DNA from: JANQOZ01 sp045106555
GTDB taxonomy: Bacteria; Pseudomonadota; Gammaproteobacteria; Xanthomonadales; SZUA-38
Direction: 5' to 3'
Assembly: GCA_045106555.1 (NCBI GenBank)
Contig: JBGCET010000014.1
Span: 1 to 64,000 of the forward strand
DNA length: 64,000 nucleotides
The notes under the pieces are model-generated. The model saw only the letters and a program-made list of their open reading frames with translations, had not been told where the DNA came from and did no database searches. A program made the translations under genes and the position numbers. Position 1 is the first letter of the stretch. Each line of letters opens with the position of its first letter. Positions 43,277-52,442 of this stretch are shown here, in pieces.

Positions 43277-43401
43277 GACGGATGCGATAATCTTAATGCC
43301 GATGGAGCGATCGCAGGGACGCTCCCGGGGAATTTGCCAGAACTTGAGCTTTGCGCAGTGCGCAAAATTCCTCATCAGCGACAGCGTTTTGCGGGGAAAA
43401 A

Positions 43402-44802
43402 ATGCCTACAATTAGATTGTTCAAACAGTACATCAGGATACCCTATGTATTGCTTGCAGCCATTGACGGGCTGTTACTGTTTGCTTGCCTGTACGCGGGG
43501 TCGCTGATTCGATTCGGTAATTTGGATCAGGCTGATGCATTCATGGGCGACGTGATGCCTCGTGCCTTCATGTTTGCACTGTTCATGCTGGTTGGCATGA
43601 GCGCGATGGGGCTCTACCAATACCAGCGTGCGGAAAAACTGGGCCAGTTTTTCCTCCGACTTGGTGTGGCTTTCACGATCGGCTGGCTTGGTCTCACCGT
43701 CGTTTATTACGTATTGCCAGATCTTTACTCCGGTCGCAGCGTGCTCCTCATCTCCCTGGTGACCGGGGTTGCTGCCATCACCATTTTCCGACCCATTTAT
43801 TTCCGAATCATGGACGTTGACGGGCTGCGTCGTCGCACAATTGTGATGGGCGCGGGGGATTCGGCGGCCAACCTGCTTGAGACAATGCAATTGGCCAACA
43901 AGAGTGGATTGAAGCTCACCGGATTTGTCGCGGCAGAAAACCAATCGGTTTCGATTCCGGAAAATCGGCTGCTGAACGTGGGCAAAGGCCAATTGGCAAA
44001 TTACTGCCAACGTGAGCGAATCGAGGAAATTGTGCTGGCAGCCGATGACCGCAGAAAAGCATTCCCGATGCGCGACTTACTGGAATGTAAACTGCGTGGC
44101 ATCGCCATCGTTGAGCAGATGACCTTTTTCGAGCGCGAGCAGGGTCGAGTCAGGCTGGATTTGCTGTACCCGGGTTGGTTGGTTTTTTCCGACGGCTGCT
44201 CTCGCAATGTATTTAGAACGGTCAGCAAACGCGCTTTTGACGTGGCAGCCAGTACCTCTGTGTTGATCTTGTCGTTGCCGATCATGCTGCTGACTGCGCT
44301 TCTCATCAAGCTGGAAGATGGTCTGGGCGCGCCGATTCTCTATCGCCAACAACGAGTGGGCGAACGAGGTGGGCTGTTTGACGTGTTGAAATTCCGCAGT
44401 ATGTCGGTCAACGCAGAGAAAGATGGCAAAGCCCAATGGGCGCAGAAAAACGACCCCCGAATTACTCGGCTGGGGTCGTTCATCAGGCGAACGCGAATCG
44501 ACGAGCTGCCTCAGGTTTTCAACGTCCTGAAGGGTGAAATGAGTTTTGTCGGACCGAGGCCGGAACGCCCCCAGTTCGTTAGCCAACTGGGTGAGGCCAT
44601 CCCTTTTTATGACGAGCGACACGCGGTGAAGCCGGGAATCACAGGCTGGGCTCAGATCAAATATCCCTACGGCGATAGTATTGAAGATGGTCGGTCCAAG
44701 CTGGAATATGACCTCTACTACGTGAAGAATCACAATTTGATGCTGGATCTTTACGTCATGATGACGACTTTGGAAGTGGTTCTGTTCGGCAAAGGCCGAT
44801 AG
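43402..44802 (+). CDS. Polyprenyl glycosylphosphotransferase (XrtA/EPS-associated type)
   Basis: This is a 466-aa membrane enzyme that starts EPS repeat synthesis by moving a sugar-1-phosphate from a UDP-sugar to undecaprenyl phosphate. About four N-terminal helices are followed by a CoA-binding-like Rossmann domain (TIVMGAGDSAANLLETM) and a fifth helix. The bacterial sugar transferase domain follows, with KRAFDVAAS, LYRQQRVGERGGLFDVLKFR in part, RRTRIDELPQ and VGPRPERPQF. The overall layout matches the exosortase A-associated sugar transferases (TIGR03013 as I recall it). The ATG at 43402 has a GGGGA site. Confidence 0.92.
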   Translation: MPTIRLFKQYIRIPYVLLAAIDGLLLFACLYAGSLIRFGNLDQADAFMGDVMPRAFMFALFMLVGMSAMGLYQYQRAEKLGQFFLRLGVAFTIGWLGLTVVYYVLPDLYSGRSVLLISLVTGVAAITIFRPIYFRIMDVDGLRRRTIVMGAGDSAANLLETMQLANKSGLKLTGFVAAENQSVSIPENRLLNVGKGQLANYCQRERIEEIVLAADDRRKAFPMRDLLECKLRGIAIVEQMTFFEREQGRVRLDLLYPGWLVFSDGCSRNVFRTVSKRAFDVAASTSVLILSLPIMLLTALLIKLEDGLGAPILYRQQRVGERGGLFDVLKFRSMSVNAEKDGKAQWAQKNDPRITRLGSFIRRTRIDELPQVFNVLKGEMSFVGPRPERPQFVSQLGEAIPFYDERHAVKPGITGWAQIKYPYGDSIEDGRSKLEYDLYYVKNHNLMLDLYVMMTTLEVVLFGKGR

Positions 44803-44965
44803 TTTCAGGGCCGATGGATCGGCATTGATGGAACCGTTTTAAGGGTTGTCTCGCCAAATCAAGGCATTTTCTTGGGAATTTGACCAACTCCATCAGCAAA
44901 CGCCGCAGATTTTCTGGATTTTTCCGATATCCTTAGCCAATCAAGGGATCTATAAAGGGTGGGGC

Positions 44966-47173
44966 ATGCGTCTTCTACTCGTTCTGCTGTTTTCTCCATC
45001 ATTGGCGCTCGGCGCCACTGACGCATTCTGTGATCAGCACACCGGCGTTGCGCCGCTAGTGCATCCGATTGTCTTTGTCGGTCAGGTACCGATTATTGGG
45101 GATTTCGGCAACATCGCTTCAACCTTCCTGAATCACCGGGGTAGGATCCAGTCGGTGCCCCGAGGCGGTGGACTGTTCATTCGATATCCCGATGGTCGCG
45201 TATGCAATCTGACTCGCGAAGCGGGTTTTGGAGACACCAGCTTTCAGGGCGCCGAGTCGATTGCTGTACGTGATCCGGCAATCCACTTTTCTGGCAATAA
45301 GGTGCTTTTTTCCATGGTTGTGGGTGGGCCCGCGGTACGGTTTGCCACCGGCACCTACCGCTGGCAAATGTACGAAGTTACCGGGCTGGAATTCGGCAGC
45401 CCGGTCAGCATCACCAAAGTGCCCAATCAACCCGCCAGCTTTAACAACATTAACGCGACTTATGGCAGCCAGGACCAGATTATTTTCGCCACCGATCGGC
45501 CGCGAAATGGAGCGCTCCACCTTTACCCTCAGCTGGACGAATACGAATCGACCCCCATTGTTACTGGTCTTTGGTCATTAAATCCTGCCAATGGCAGCTT
45601 GGCGCTTCTCCAACATTCACCGTCGGGGTCTTTCGACCCGTTGGTTGATAGTTTTGGGCGGATCATATTCACCCGCTGGGATCACCTGCAGCGCGACCAA
45701 CAAGCAGATGGTGACGATCTGTTGAATCGGGGCTTTGGGACGTTCGACTGGGCCAGCGAGGCGGTTGGTGCCGCCACCACCCAAGATCGGGTTGAATACT
45801 TTCCTGAGCCTCGCGGTTTTCGTACGGATTTGCTGACGGGAACAAACCTCAACGGATTGGAGATTAACCACTTTTTTCCATGGATGCTCAATCAGGACGG
45901 TACCGGCGAGGAGACCCTCAACCATATCGGCCGCCACGAGCTTCATGATTTCTTTAACGTCGCATTTAATGACGATTCAAACCTGATCGAGTTTGCCGCG
46001 TCCCAGTCCAATCGGGTCAATCCCAATGAAGCATTCAACTTTTTTCACATTGCCGAAGACCCCACCTCGCCGGGCCGATACTTCGCCATCGATGCACCCG
46101 AATTCACCACTCACACCTCGGGTAACCTTTTTGCCATCGAGGGCGCGCCGCAGGTGAACCCTGACGATATGGTGGTGACCCATGTGACGCACCCTGAAAC
46201 GGGTGAAACTAGGAACGTTGCCGAAAACAATGGGCACTACAGGGACCCAGTACCGTTGTCGGACGGGCGATTGTTATCCTCACACGTTGCAGAAAAAGGT
46301 CAAAATTCTAACCTTGGGTCCGCCCTTAATCCGGACCCCAGCTACAAATTTCGCATTCGTGAACTGGTGGCAATCGGTGGCGGTTTGCGCGGGCCTGGGC
46401 AACCTTTGACCAGCGGGCTGGCGGTGAATATTACGTACTTCAATCCAGACAACCTGGTGACATTTCAGGGTAATTTGTGGGAATTGTCGGGGGTCGAAGT
46501 CGTTTCTCGAGAGGTCCCACCTTTTTCTATTGATCCCCCGCTGAAATTACCGGAGTCCAACGCGTTTGATCAGACTGTGGTTAACCAGCAGCGGCTCAAG
46601 AATTACCTCAAGAACAACGATCTGGGGTTGTTGGTAGCGCGAAACGTTACCAGCCGAGACGACGCCGATATCCAGCAACCCTTTAATCTCGTGGTGCCGG
46701 GCGGCGTGTCGGGAGTTTCCAGTGCCGGTAAGGCCTATCCTGTGAGTTACTTCCAAGCCTATCAGGCAGATCAAGTTCGGGGCATCGGAGGTATCGACAG
46801 TCCGCGGCCTGGCCGACGTCCGCTGGCCAGGCCGCTGCATGATTCTGCCGCTGTAGTGGCAAATCCTGCCCCACCTCCGGGCATGACCGGCGCCTTACCT
46901 GTAGCGTCCGATGGGTCGGTTGCCATGTTTTTCCCTGCCCGTAGAGCGACGTCCTGGGAACTGTTGAGTGACACGGGGGAATCGGTGATCAAGGAACGGT
47001 ATTGGATTACGTTCCAGCCCGGTGAAGTGAAAGTTTGCGACGGCTGTCATGGCGTCAACAAAGAGGACCAGTTTGGCGGCGGACAATCAAGCAATACGCC
47101 CCAGGCATTGATTGACCTGTTAAATTATTTTGACACCTACGCGCCGCTATTCGGCGACGGGTTTGAGGATTGA
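44966..47173 (+). CDS. Secreted c-type haem protein, hydrazine-synthase-alpha-like, GDGFE tail
   Basis: This is a 735-aa protein with a signal peptide (~1-16). The N-terminal part is beta-propeller-like (RDPAIHFSGNKVLFSMVVGGP, LWSLNPANGSLALLQHSPSG) and resembles the middle domain of hydrazine synthase alpha. A C-terminal haem c motif CDGCH is at ~691-695, followed by GVNKEDQFGG, and the protein ends LFGDGFED. This domain family is widespread outside anammox bacteria, so no hydrazine chemistry is implied. The acidic GDGFE-like tail recurs, from memory, on secreted proteins of Xanthomonadales-related bacteria. Function unknown; it probably carries one haem in the periplasm or at the surface. 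Confidence 0.78.
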   Translation: MRLLLVLLFSPSLALGATDAFCDQHTGVAPLVHPIVFVGQVPIIGDFGNIASTFLNHRGRIQSVPRGGGLFIRYPDGRVCNLTREAGFGDTSFQGAESIAVRDPAIHFSGNKVLFSMVVGGPAVRFATGTYRWQMYEVTGLEFGSPVSITKVPNQPASFNNINATYGSQDQIIFATDRPRNGALHLYPQLDEYESTPIVTGLWSLNPANGSLALLQHSPSGSFDPLVDSFGRIIFTRWDHLQRDQQADGDDLLNRGFGTFDWASEAVGAATTQDRVEYFPEPRGFRTDLLTGTNLNGLEINHFFPWMLNQDGTGEETLNHIGRHELHDFFNVAFNDDSNLIEFAASQSNRVNPNEAFNFFHIAEDPTSPGRYFAIDAPEFTTHTSGNLFAIEGAPQVNPDDMVVTHVTHPETGETRNVAENNGHYRDPVPLSDGRLLSSHVAEKGQNSNLGSALNPDPSYKFRIRELVAIGGGLRGPGQPLTSGLAVNITYFNPDNLVTFQGNLWELSGVEVVSREVPPFSIDPPLKLPESNAFDQTVVNQQRLKNYLKNNDLGLLVARNVTSRDDADIQQPFNLVVPGGVSGVSSAGKAYPVSYFQAYQADQVRGIGGIDSPRPGRRPLARPLHDSAAVVANPAPPPGMTGALPVASDGSVAMFFPARRATSWELLSDTGESVIKERYWITFQPGEVKVCDGCHGVNKEDQFGGGQSSNTPQALIDLLNYFDTYAPLFGDGFED

Positions 47174-47179
47174 AACGTA

Positions 47180-48076
47180 TTAGGGCGCGGCGCTTCCCGG
47201 TCGCCTGCCTACCCTGTCTTGTTGCACTGGCAGCGGTTTGGGTGGGGAGCTAATCCAGCCGGAAACGAAATTTCCATCGCTGAACCAGATTTCAGAACGG
47301 CCGTAGGTCCAGACGTTCTCGGTGGCGGTTGTCGGCGCATTCAGCAGATCCAAGACCTCCAGTTTCGATATGCCCACCGTTAGTGCGGCTTGGGTGGGGT
47401 TTGCCCGCTGATTGATTTGCTCAAGGTGGTCGTCAGGGTCATACACCGATTGCACCCTGCCGTCATCGAACGTGAGCTTTGCATCGCCATAGCGCCAGAT
47501 TGTGTCGTCACTGCTGTCTGGCGGGCCAAATCGCTGTAGCAGGTCAGTGCGGGCCAGCCCCACCAAAGTCTGTGAACCGTCCATGTAGAGCGATTCGTCA
47601 GCCGTCGCCGCCGGACTTTGGTAGACCGGCGGCTTTGGGCCCGGAGTGAACCAGATTACCGACGCTGCAACGATCGCAACCCCAGCCAGCCACCAGCGGT
47701 TTTTAAACGGCGTTGCGTTGTCCGGCAGTATCGGCACCGCGGGTTCCAAAGGTTCGGCCGGCTCCTCGGTTTTTGCCGAAGGGGGCGTTGGAGCCGCTGG
47801 GCCCGTGGCGCGGTGACGACCCGATCGGTTGCTGGAATCCAGCATGTCAGAGGGTAGGTCACCAAAAATTTTTCGATAGCGTTTCAGTTCTTCGAACGCA
47901 GACTGGATTTCGTCGAATTTAGCCTGAGCAATTTTAACAATTCGAGGATTCCCACCCGCACGGTCGGGGTGCGCCGCCTGGACTTTGCGTCGATATGCCT
48001 GGGTAATTTCCTCCCAGCTGGCACTGGAGTCGACCCCCAGGGTGCGGAAGATTTTGTCGAAATCTGGCGCTGTCAT
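47180..48076 (-). CDS. J-domain membrane protein with tandem BamE/SmpA-like repeats
   Basis: This is a 298-aa protein. The N-terminal J domain (~1-70) keeps the Hsp70-stimulating HPD tripeptide at 36-38 (KVQAAHPDRAGG). A Pro-rich linker precedes one membrane helix (~127-144, RWWLAGVAIVAASVIWF). Two ~45-residue repeats then follow: GLARTDLLQRFGPP...WRYGDAKLTFDDGRVQSV and GISKLEVLDLLNAP...WTYGRSEIWFSDGNFVSGW. The repeats resemble BamE/SmpA-type modules. The expected topology is J domain in the cytoplasm, repeats in the periplasm. The ATG at 48076 begins the J domain; the longer frame to 48301 is shadow. Confidence 0.78.
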   Translation of the reverse strand: MTAPDFDKIFRTLGVDSSASWEEITQAYRRKVQAAHPDRAGGNPRIVKIAQAKFDEIQSAFEELKRYRKIFGDLPSDMLDSSNRSGRHRATGPAAPTPPSAKTEEPAEPLEPAVPILPDNATPFKNRWWLAGVAIVAASVIWFTPGPKPPVYQSPAATADESLYMDGSQTLVGLARTDLLQRFGPPDSSDDTIWRYGDAKLTFDDGRVQSVYDPDDHLEQINQRANPTQAALTVGISKLEVLDLLNAPTTATENVWTYGRSEIWFSDGNFVSGWISSPPKPLPVQQDRVGRRPGSAAP

Positions 48077-48201
48077 TCTTTGTGAAATTCTATTACCAGC
48101 CAGTGAATCATAGGCATCCCTGCTATACTTACCGGTAACGAATTCATATGCAAGCGGCAATCGATCGGCGGACTTTTGGCGCAATCTACGGGGGCAATAA
48201 A

Positions 48202-48819
48202 ATGACACGTTTCGCAATTCTTGTGGTTTCGATATTTCTGGCCGCATGTGCTGCAGCGCCCAACTACGATTCTGCGCCGGCGGCACCCCAACAGGGCGCA
48301 ACCAATCTGGTGGAGGAATACCTGATTGGGGTAGACGACGTTGTAGAAGTAACGGTTTGGCGAAACCCAGATCTGAATGCCACGGTGCCAGTGCGGCCTG
48401 ACGGAAAAATATCGGTGCCGCTCATTGGTGACGTGGATGCAGGTGGCAAAACTCCTGAGCAGGTCGCCGACGTGATCAAGGAGCAGCTGAGTGTCTATAT
48501 CAAGGAACCGCTGGTTGCCGTCATCCTGACCCAGCTCAATAGCCATGAATACCTTTCCCGAGTGAGAGTGACAGGGGCTGTCAGAACCCCGATCACCATC
48601 CCCTACCGTCAGGGAATGACAGTGTTGGATGCGGTGCTGGCGGCCGGGGGGCCTAACGAGTTTGCTTCCTTGGACCGAAGCCGTCTGATTCGCAAGACGC
48701 CGGATGAAGTAGGTACCTTCAACGTCGTGCTGGGAGACATTCTTAACCGTGGCGATCTCACGACAAACTTCAGTTTGCGGCCAGGTGACGTCATCACTGT
48801 CCCTGAACGCACTTTGTAA
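48202..48819 (+). CDS. Polysaccharide export outer-membrane lipoprotein (Wza/XrtA type)
   Basis: This is a 205-aa lipoprotein with lipobox LAAC (Cys16). It carries a Poly_export domain (EYLIGVDDVVEVTVWRNPDLN, PVRPDGKISVPLIGDV) and an SLBB-type beta-grasp (RVRVTGAVRTPITIPYRQG, VLDAVLAAGG), ending RPGDVITVPERTL. It would form the outer-membrane export channel ring for EPS. It is shorter than E. coli Wza and matches exosortase A-associated export proteins. It is the first gene of a plus-strand run continuing through 57.1 kb. Confidence 0.92.
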   Translation: MTRFAILVVSIFLAACAAAPNYDSAPAAPQQGATNLVEEYLIGVDDVVEVTVWRNPDLNATVPVRPDGKISVPLIGDVDAGGKTPEQVADVIKEQLSVYIKEPLVAVILTQLNSHEYLSRVRVTGAVRTPITIPYRQGMTVLDAVLAAGGPNEFASLDRSRLIRKTPDEVGTFNVVLGDILNRGDLTTNFSLRPGDVITVPERTL

Positions 48820-48846
48820 ACGAACAGCTGACGAGTAAACACGGTC

Positions 48847-50379
48847 ATGGATCCGCAGGTTGAAAGACTCGCCCAATCGCTTCTGAGAGAGCTCTTGTCC
48901 CATCGTTTTACCTGGTTGATGACCGCGTTGGTTATTGGCTGTATTGCGGTGGTTGCCGGCCTTACGTTGCCGAAAAAATATTCCGCGTACGGCAGTATCT
49001 TGATTGAAAACAGGAACATTGTCGGTCCATTGATGGAGGGCGTGGCTGAACAAACTCAGGTTGAAGCGAGCTCCGCTGCGGTAGTGAGGGAGTTGGCGTT
49101 CAGTAAACGTTCCATGGAGGAAATTCTCAGAAAAGGCCGCTGGCTGGAGGATGAGCCAACACCAGCTGAACAACAATTTTTGATGGATCGGATCATAAGC
49201 AGAACGCGTATTGAAGAGCAGGGAGGGAGTCTCATTGGCATTTCGTACAACGACGACGACCCCAATCGAGCATACGTGGTGACCAAGAGCTTTGTTGATT
49301 GGGTGATTGAGGAGAGCCGAGAAAGTAAGCGGCGAGAAAGTGTCCGAGCCTTTGAGTTTATTCAGAATCAGGCGGACATCTACCGAGAAAAGTTGCTTGA
49401 ATCCGAAGAAGGGCTAAAAGAATTCAGATCGTCCAACTTTGACGCGTTACCCGAATCAGCAGCTGATGCAACGGGCAGGGTCAACCAATTGCGCCGAGAT
49501 ATCGAGGCATTGCAGGTGGAAATCCGGGAGTTGGAGGCCAGGCGGCGTTCGCTTCGAATGCAGTTGTCTGGAGAGGCCGCAGTAACCTCGGCGATGGGGC
49601 AAAATGCCGATCGTCGAGTGCGGCTGGCGGCGCTCGAGCAAGAACTCGCCACTTTGCGAATGAGCTATCACGACAGCTACCCCGATATTGTTCGTCTAAA
49701 CGGACAGATCGATCAGTTGAAGGCACAGTTGCAAAATGCCCCTGGCGACGTCGTGTCCAACCAGAGTCGCGGAGACAACGAGGGCAGATCATCGTCGATC
49801 AATCCGCTTTACGGCGAGCTGCGTAGCCAGCTGGCAGCCGCAGAAACCGACAAAGTGACCATGGAAGCGCGCTTGCTGGAACTGCGGGAACTCCTGGGGA
49901 AAGAAGTGGGACGGACCCAGCGCATAGCGTCTGCAGAAGCCAGCCTGTTGGAGCTGACTCGCGATTACGACGTTAACAGAAGTATCTATCAGGATCTCCA
50001 GCGGCGGCGGGAAAATGCCCGTGTATCCATGAACCTGGATCAGGAAGACCAGGGGGTGATCATGAAAATTCAGGAGCCGCCTGCGGTACCCCAGGCACCC
50101 AGTGGTTTGCGCTTTATTCATATCATTGCGCTGGCAATTCTGGCCAGTATCGCGGTTCCCATAGCAGTGAGTGCAGCACTGGTACAGTTCGACCCTCGGC
50201 TCAGAATGAAGGAGCAGATCGAAGAGCTTCAAGTACCGGTGCTTGGGGTCATTTCAGAAATGCAAATGCCGTCCAAGCGTCGAGCCCTTTCCCACGCGGT
50301 TTTTGGCTTGGGAATCCTCATTCTTGCCAGCATTTATGCTGGCGCTGCGGCACTTAAGCTTTCCGGGTGGGTTCCATGA
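48847..50379 (+). CDS. EPS chain-length determinant (Wzz/GNVR type, XrtA-associated)
   Basis: This is a 510-aa inner-membrane copolymerase controlling EPS chain length and export. It has an N-terminal helix (~22-41), a long periplasmic coiled-coil region (~165-310), the Pro-rich segment IQEPPAVPQAPSG, and two C-terminal helices (~425-447 and ~484-505). The frame overlaps the downstream kinase gene by 4 bp. No kinase domain is fused; the cytoplasmic partner is the next gene. Confidence 0.92.
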   Translation: MDPQVERLAQSLLRELLSHRFTWLMTALVIGCIAVVAGLTLPKKYSAYGSILIENRNIVGPLMEGVAEQTQVEASSAAVVRELAFSKRSMEEILRKGRWLEDEPTPAEQQFLMDRIISRTRIEEQGGSLIGISYNDDDPNRAYVVTKSFVDWVIEESRESKRRESVRAFEFIQNQADIYREKLLESEEGLKEFRSSNFDALPESAADATGRVNQLRRDIEALQVEIRELEARRRSLRMQLSGEAAVTSAMGQNADRRVRLAALEQELATLRMSYHDSYPDIVRLNGQIDQLKAQLQNAPGDVVSNQSRGDNEGRSSSINPLYGELRSQLAAAETDKVTMEARLLELRELLGKEVGRTQRIASAEASLLELTRDYDVNRSIYQDLQRRRENARVSMNLDQEDQGVIMKIQEPPAVPQAPSGLRFIHIIALAILASIAVPIAVSAALVQFDPRLRMKEQIEELQVPVLGVISEMQMPSKRRALSHAVFGLGILILASIYAGAAALKLSGWVP

Positions 50380-51143
50380 ATAATCGATTGGACAGCGTTA
50401 TCGATATGGATTCGCAAGATGACGATCAAGGTTTATCGGAAAAACAGCTTATTGCGAGAATGGCTGAGCCGAACCCTCTGGTCCAAAGAGACCTGGATGA
50501 TGGTCGTATCATTCATTCCCGGACGCCTTCTGAATCGAGTTTTAACGCATTCAGAGAGTTGCGCACGGATTTGCTGCATCGAACCGGCAACGAGAATTTT
50601 GTCGCGCTGGTCACCTCGGTGGTAAAGGGCGGTGGGGCAACGCACGTTGCGATTAACCTAGGTTCAGCCATTGCCCTGGATCGCAGTCACACGGCGTTGA
50701 TTGTTGATTGCAACATCTATCACCCAACGGCTCACAGCGTTCTGAAAATAGACAAGTCCCCGGGGTTAACCGATTTTCTCGCTGATCCTGACGGTGTACG
50801 CATTGAAGACATCATTCGGCCGACCGGAATTCCTCGGCTCAGAGCGATACCGGTGGGATCAAGGGCAGGTCAGGAGACGGAGAATTTTGGCAACCTCAAC
50901 ATGCGGCTTCTGATCCATATGTTGCAGCAACGTTATCCCGATCGATACATCATTTTGGATGCGCCATCGATGCAATCAGCCGCAGACACGCGAATTCTAG
51001 CCGACTACGCAGATCAAATTATTGCCGTAGTTCCCTACGGCCGTGTCACCTCGTCAAAGGTGGTGGACGCCTGCCGAGCCTTCCCCGTGGAAAAATTTGC
51101 GGGTGTTGTGCTCAATCGTCAGCCCACACTATTCGGAGATTAG
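50376..51143 (+). CDS. Degenerate BY-kinase/CpsD-like protein (XrtA-associated autokinase family)
   Basis: This is a 255-aa P-loop protein related to bacterial tyrosine autokinases that pair with Wzz-like proteins. The family activator-contact region is present (SFNAFRELRTDLL, 56-68), as is a Walker B-like YIILDAPSM. However, the Walker A segment reads TSVVKGGGATHVAINL (80-95), with Ala88 where the invariant Lys is expected, and Walker A' reads LIVDCN (Asn113 for the second Asp). There is no C-terminal tyrosine cluster. ATP hydrolysis and autophosphorylation are therefore doubtful, and it may act as a structural pseudokinase. Start ATG overlaps the chain-length gene stop. Confidence 0.85.
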   Translation: MNNRLDSVIDMDSQDDDQGLSEKQLIARMAEPNPLVQRDLDDGRIIHSRTPSESSFNAFRELRTDLLHRTGNENFVALVTSVVKGGGATHVAINLGSAIALDRSHTALIVDCNIYHPTAHSVLKIDKSPGLTDFLADPDGVRIEDIIRPTGIPRLRAIPVGSRAGQETENFGNLNMRLLIHMLQQRYPDRYIILDAPSMQSAADTRILADYADQIIAVVPYGRVTSSKVVDACRAFPVEKFAGVVLNRQPTLFGD

Positions 51144-51145
51144 TT

Positions 51146-52438
51146 GTGAAAATATTCGGCCTTTTTATGCTGGCAATGGTCAGCACCTCTGCGTTGGGTC
51201 AGGCCACTGGACCCTCGCTGGATTACGGCCTCGGTATCCGGGCAGAATACCAAAGTAACGTGACCCTGGACCCTACCGACGAGATTGATGACCTGCTTCT
51301 GGTGCCCTTCGTGGACTTTGACCTGACAAGGGCCGGAGCCAACGTTGATGCAACGGTGACCGGACTACTTGAATACGTGACGTTTCAGGAAGATGCCTTC
51401 GACAATGAGTTTCGAGGGGCCATCGATGCCGATGTTCTTTGGCGGATTTCTGACCAGCGATTCCACTGGGTTTTTGAAGAAAACCTCGCCCGGTCTCAAA
51501 TTAACGTGTTGGATCGCAACACACCGAACAACCTGCAGCAGATAAACACTCTGAGCACAGGGCCGGACGTCATTTTCCGCCTGAGCGGGACAGACAATGT
51601 GATGTTGTCAGCGCGGTATCGGAATTTTTATGCTGATGCTCGTGATGACGACTTTTCCGGCGTCGGCGGGGCAATCAGCTGGAACCGCCAAAGCAGTCCG
51701 TCGTTGCAGTATGGCCTGCGGCTGGAACGCAGTGGTGTCAGCTTTGACGACCCGAGTTTCCTCAATACCGATTACGACCGAGATCAGTTGGCGCTGAATT
51801 TTAACAGTGCGCGAAACCTCAGAGGGGGACGACATGAGTTCTCTGCCGAAGCGGGATACATGCGCATTTCATTTGATGATGCAACAAGAGACGATGCTGA
51901 CACCCCGTTGTTGCGTTTGGCATACGACGTGACGCGCCCCGATGGATTAGCGTACGGCATCAGTTTGACCCGGGAAATTGGCGATATCTCCAGCGACTTG
52001 GAGCGGACGGGCAGAATCCCTCAGCTGGACAACGTGCTGCAGACCGGGCAGACAGGCGACCCCTTTGAGCGCAGTCGACTGGATGCAAATTTCTCCCGGG
52101 CTTGGGACCGTTTTTCATTGGGGCTGACAGTGAGTCTTGATGACCAAGATTTCGACGCTGCGGCCTTGGATCAGGAAAATCTGTCCGCTGCGATAAACGC
52201 CGAGTATCGCGTCAGACCGCTGGTGTCGGTTTTTGGTGGCGTTGTCTGGATGGATCAGGAGTTTACCCAACTGGGACAGGAAGATGAGTTTCTTGACGCC
52301 AGTGTTGGCATTCGATATCAGCGAACGCGACGCATCAATTACGATCTGCAAATCCGTTACAACGATCAGGACAGCACAAATCTGACCCAGAGGTCTGACA
52401 ATACCAGTCTTGTTTTCAGATTTACCTACCGGCGTTAA
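51146..52438 (+). CDS. Outer-membrane beta-barrel protein of the EPS locus
   Basis: This is a 430-aa protein starting with GTG, with a signal peptide (~1-19, ALGQ) and alternating amphipathic strands typical of a barrel. It ends in an aromatic-rich last strand, SLVFRFTYRR. Position right after the autokinase and before FemAB/deacetylase genes matches the TIGR03016-type barrel of PEP-CTERM/EPS clusters. It may form or assist the outer-membrane passage for EPS. The start has little upstream spacing (2 bp after the previous stop). Confidence 0.82.
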   Translation: MKIFGLFMLAMVSTSALGQATGPSLDYGLGIRAEYQSNVTLDPTDEIDDLLLVPFVDFDLTRAGANVDATVTGLLEYVTFQEDAFDNEFRGAIDADVLWRISDQRFHWVFEENLARSQINVLDRNTPNNLQQINTLSTGPDVIFRLSGTDNVMLSARYRNFYADARDDDFSGVGGAISWNRQSSPSLQYGLRLERSGVSFDDPSFLNTDYDRDQLALNFNSARNLRGGRHEFSAEAGYMRISFDDATRDDADTPLLRLAYDVTRPDGLAYGISLTREIGDISSDLERTGRIPQLDNVLQTGQTGDPFERSRLDANFSRAWDRFSLGLTVSLDDQDFDAAALDQENLSAAINAEYRVRPLVSVFGGVVWMDQEFTQLGQEDEFLDASVGIRYQRTRRINYDLQIRYNDQDSTNLTQRSDNTSLVFRFTYRR

Positions 52439-52442
52439 ACCC

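Noticed and set aside
44810..44823. Palindrome GCCGATGGATCGGC as a terminator after the glycosylphosphotransferase gene
   Set aside because: The loop is very short and no T-run follows, so it is not a convincing Rho-independent terminator.
44966..47173. Evidence for anammox-type hydrazine synthesis
   Set aside because: Only the alpha-subunit middle-domain-like fold and one haem motif are present. The beta/gamma subunits and other anammox genes are absent, and the domain is common in other bacteria.
48073..49176. Long minus-strand frame (367 codons) over the Wza- and Wzz-like genes
   Set aside because: It lies antisense to two clearly recognised genes and its translation has no recognisable motifs, so it is a composition shadow.
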